Assembly: GCA_900319195.1 (NCBI GenBank)
Contig: ONNL01000183.1
Span: 1-6,541 of the forward strand
DNA length: 6,541 bases
Direction of reading: 5' to 3'
Source of the DNA: an uncultured Ruminococcus sp.
GTDB lineage: Bacteria > Bacillota > Clostridia > Oscillospirales > Ruminococcaceae
The notes beneath the pieces were generated by a model that was not told the DNA's origin, did not search any database, and saw nothing but the letters and a program-made list of their open reading frames with translations. The translations under genes and the position numbers were made by a program. Positions 5,477 to 6,541 of this stretch are shown here, piece after piece. The first letter of the stretch is position 1. The number at the start of each line of letters is the position of its first letter.

Positions 5477-6001
5477 ATGAACGAGCTATGCAAAATAATC
5501 AAGGAAATGACGATACCCAATTTCATGAACATCAGGACCTCTCTTCGCACATATGACAGAGATGCACTTTGCTGCGGTGCTCCTTGCCGGAGGTGGGCGT
5601 ACCACACCTTGCATTCAGCAGATAAATGATTCATAAATCCCTGCGTTTACGAAGAACCGCCCTTCCACGAAAGCGGCATGGACAATCCCGAAAGCCCGAC
5701 ATCTGTCACACTCTCAGACGAGCAGCTGTTGGAATATCTTGACAGGATCGAAAAGAAACCCTATGATTACATAGATTCTCTCACTGACGAAATGCTATAT
5801 GAATGCCCCGAGGGATGCAAACACACCGGAATGAAGCTTGTTCTCCGCCACATCTCCTTCCACACAGGAATGCCGAACGGACAGACAGCCGTTTCGACAG
5901 GAAAGTTTCCGATGTGGGGGTCTCAGGCTGATAAATACGTTGACGACGGCATTTTCTTCGGTCGCTACCGAAAAGGTCAGGTCACAACGATACACGTCTA
6001 A
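5477..6001 (+). pseudogene. DinB-superfamily protein gene broken by an in-frame TGA
   Basis: From ATG 5477 the frame runs 50 codons to a TGA at 5627-5629, then stays open in the same frame to TAA at 5999-6001, for 174 codon positions in all. Both halves read as one DinB/YfiT-like four-helix protein, a superfamily of metal-binding enzymes that includes thiol transferases. The candidate metal histidines are in YHTLHSADK (42-50) and HISFH (125-129). The stop falls after Asp-Lys, where I expect a Trp before Phe-Ile-Asn-Pro, so a TGG-to-TGA change is likely. The segment before HISFH also looks about three residues short (Leu-Val-Leu runs straight into Arg-His). ATG 5678 could restart a 107-residue C-terminal piece, but it has no good ribosome site and would lack the first histidines. 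Probably a recently inactivated gene. The DinB assignment is by motif recognition only. Confidence 0.75.
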
Positions 6002-6013
6002 TAATAAAACAAC

Positions 6014-6057
6014 AAACTCCATAGCCCCGAACAATATCGGGAACGCTATGGAGTTTT
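6014..6057. terminator. Long hairpin between the pseudogene and convergent spoVT
   Basis: AAACTCCATAGC (6014-6025) pairs over 12 bp with GCTATGGAGTTT (6045-6056). Inside, CCCGA (6026-6030) pairs with TCGGG (6037-6041) around a 6-nt loop, leaving a 3-nt bulge (6042-6044). On the plus strand the stem ends in GTTTTGCTTATAT; on the minus strand it runs into GTTTGTTGTTTTATT. It fits a bidirectional terminator with modest T-tracts for two convergent genes. It is 32 nt downstream of the spoVT stop. Confidence 0.75.
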
Positions 6058-6088
6058 GCTTATATATGGTTATTTCCGATCCCTCATG

Positions 6089-6541
6089 TCAGCCCTCTAT
6101 CTGCCGCGCAAGGAACTGCGCTGCGGCATTTATGAGGCTCTTTTGCCTGTCGTCAGCAGCCTCGGGCTTATCGCCGCACAGGAACACGACAGCTCCCGAG
6201 ATATCGCCTGCTGTGATTATTGGCACAGCCGCACACGCTGCTCGGTCAACACCCTCCGCCGCGAAGAAATCGGCGATGCCGCCGCTTTTCAGATAATACT
6301 GACTGCGGTTCTCCATCAGCTCCTCAAGCTGCGGAGTGACACGGCGCTCCGATAGCTCCTTTTTCGGCACACCTGCACTCGCGGTAACGTGGTCCTTGTC
6401 GAATATCACCACGGGACAGCCTGCTATCTTGCACATTATTTCCGCGACGTATGAGGCATTCTCACTCATCTCGCTTATCGCGGAATATTTCTTGAAAATC
6501 ACCTCGCCTTCGCTGTTTGTGTATATTTCAAGAGGGTCGCC
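6089..6541 (-). CDS. spoVT: Stage V sporulation protein T, C-terminal part (cut by window edge)
   Basis: SpoVT is a forespore transcription factor of spore formers: an N-terminal AbrB-type swapped-hairpin DNA-binding domain and a C-terminal GAF-like domain. The window holds 150 codons up to TGA; compared with Bacillus subtilis SpoVT about 30 N-terminal residues are missing past the right edge. The first visible residues (Gly-Asp-Pro-Leu-Glu-Ile-Tyr) are the end of the AbrB domain, followed by the characteristic VIFKKYSAISE linker. The GAF part has CPVVIFDKDHV, AAVPIITAGDISGAVVF, and ends in AAAQFLARQIEG, close to the B. subtilis ending. A GTG at 6502 could be mistaken for a start, but the frame is open to the edge and the upstream residues match the family. 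Its presence points to sporulation capacity or ancestry. It converges on the DinB-like pseudogene. A paralogous AbrB-GAF regulator is a minor alternative. Confidence 0.88.
   Translation of the reverse strand, partial: GDPLEIYTNSEGEVIFKKYSAISEMSENASYVAEIMCKIAGCPVVIFDKDHVTASAGVPKKELSERRVTPQLEELMENRSQYYLKSGGIADFFAAEGVDRAACAAVPIITAGDISGAVVFLCGDKPEAADDRQKSLINAAAQFLARQIEG

Noticed and set aside
5627..5629. TGA as recoded Trp or selenocysteine in the DinB-like gene
   Set aside because: TGA ends yloU, the small membrane protein and spoVT here, and TGG encodes Trp in the same gene. Only a 4-bp stem can be drawn just downstream, too weak for a bacterial SECIS element, and the expected residue is Trp, not Cys.
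5678..6001. Stand-alone 107-residue gene from ATG 5678
   Set aside because: It is in the same frame as the 50 codons before the TGA, lacks a convincing ribosome site, and would have only half of the DinB metal-binding helices. It is better read as the tail of a broken gene.
5838..6296. Open frame of 152 codons overlapping the pseudogene end, the hairpin and spoVT antisense
   Set aside because: It runs through a terminator hairpin and is antisense to spoVT, and its translation is low-complexity without a domain.
1..6541. Transposon, prophage, CRISPR or defence island
   Set aside because: No transposase, integrase, phage or nuclease genes, no direct-repeat arrays and no terminal inverted repeats flanking a gene block were seen.

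Overview
The window looks like chromosomal DNA from a fibre-degrading gut or rumen Clostridia, most likely Ruminococcus or a close relative. This is an inference from three things: a secreted carbohydrate esterase with a dockerin-type calcium loop, a SpoVT-type sporulation regulator, and a yloU-fakA pair of Bacillota type. Shine-Dalgarno and sigma-A promoter sequences are close to consensus throughout.

Left part (1-2230). A consensus extended -10 promoter drives a two-gene plus-strand unit: an Asp23/Gls24 (YloU-type) protein, then FakA (YloV), the kinase that phosphorylates protein-bound fatty acids. A minus-strand Shine-Dalgarno at the extreme left edge suggests a divergent gene just outside. 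A strong hairpin at about 2199-2220 separates this unit from the convergent minus-strand unit.

Middle part (2227-5011). Three minus-strand genes are packed tightly (12 and 14 nt gaps) behind a perfect TTGACA-17-TATAAT promoter. In transcription order they are a secreted CE2-type acetyl esterase with an N-terminal half dockerin and a C-terminal beta-sandwich domain, a small exported or membrane-anchored protein I do not recognise, and a cytoplasmic cyclophilin. The esterase probably removes acetyl groups from hemicellulose outside the cell.

Right part (5012-6541). A second sigma-A promoter faces away from the esterase promoter, with a dyad repeat between the two -35 boxes. It reads into a small AT-rich three-helix membrane protein of unknown function. 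Next is a DinB-superfamily gene broken by a single TGA stop where a Trp is expected. A long hairpin then separates it from the convergent spoVT, whose first 30 or so residues lie beyond the right edge.

I see no mobile element, CRISPR array, tRNA or rRNA. The most notable points are the half dockerin at the N-terminus of the esterase, the unrecognised exported protein co-transcribed with it, the divergent promoter pair with its dyad, and the freshly broken DinB-like gene beside the AT-rich membrane gene. None amounts to a clearly new system.
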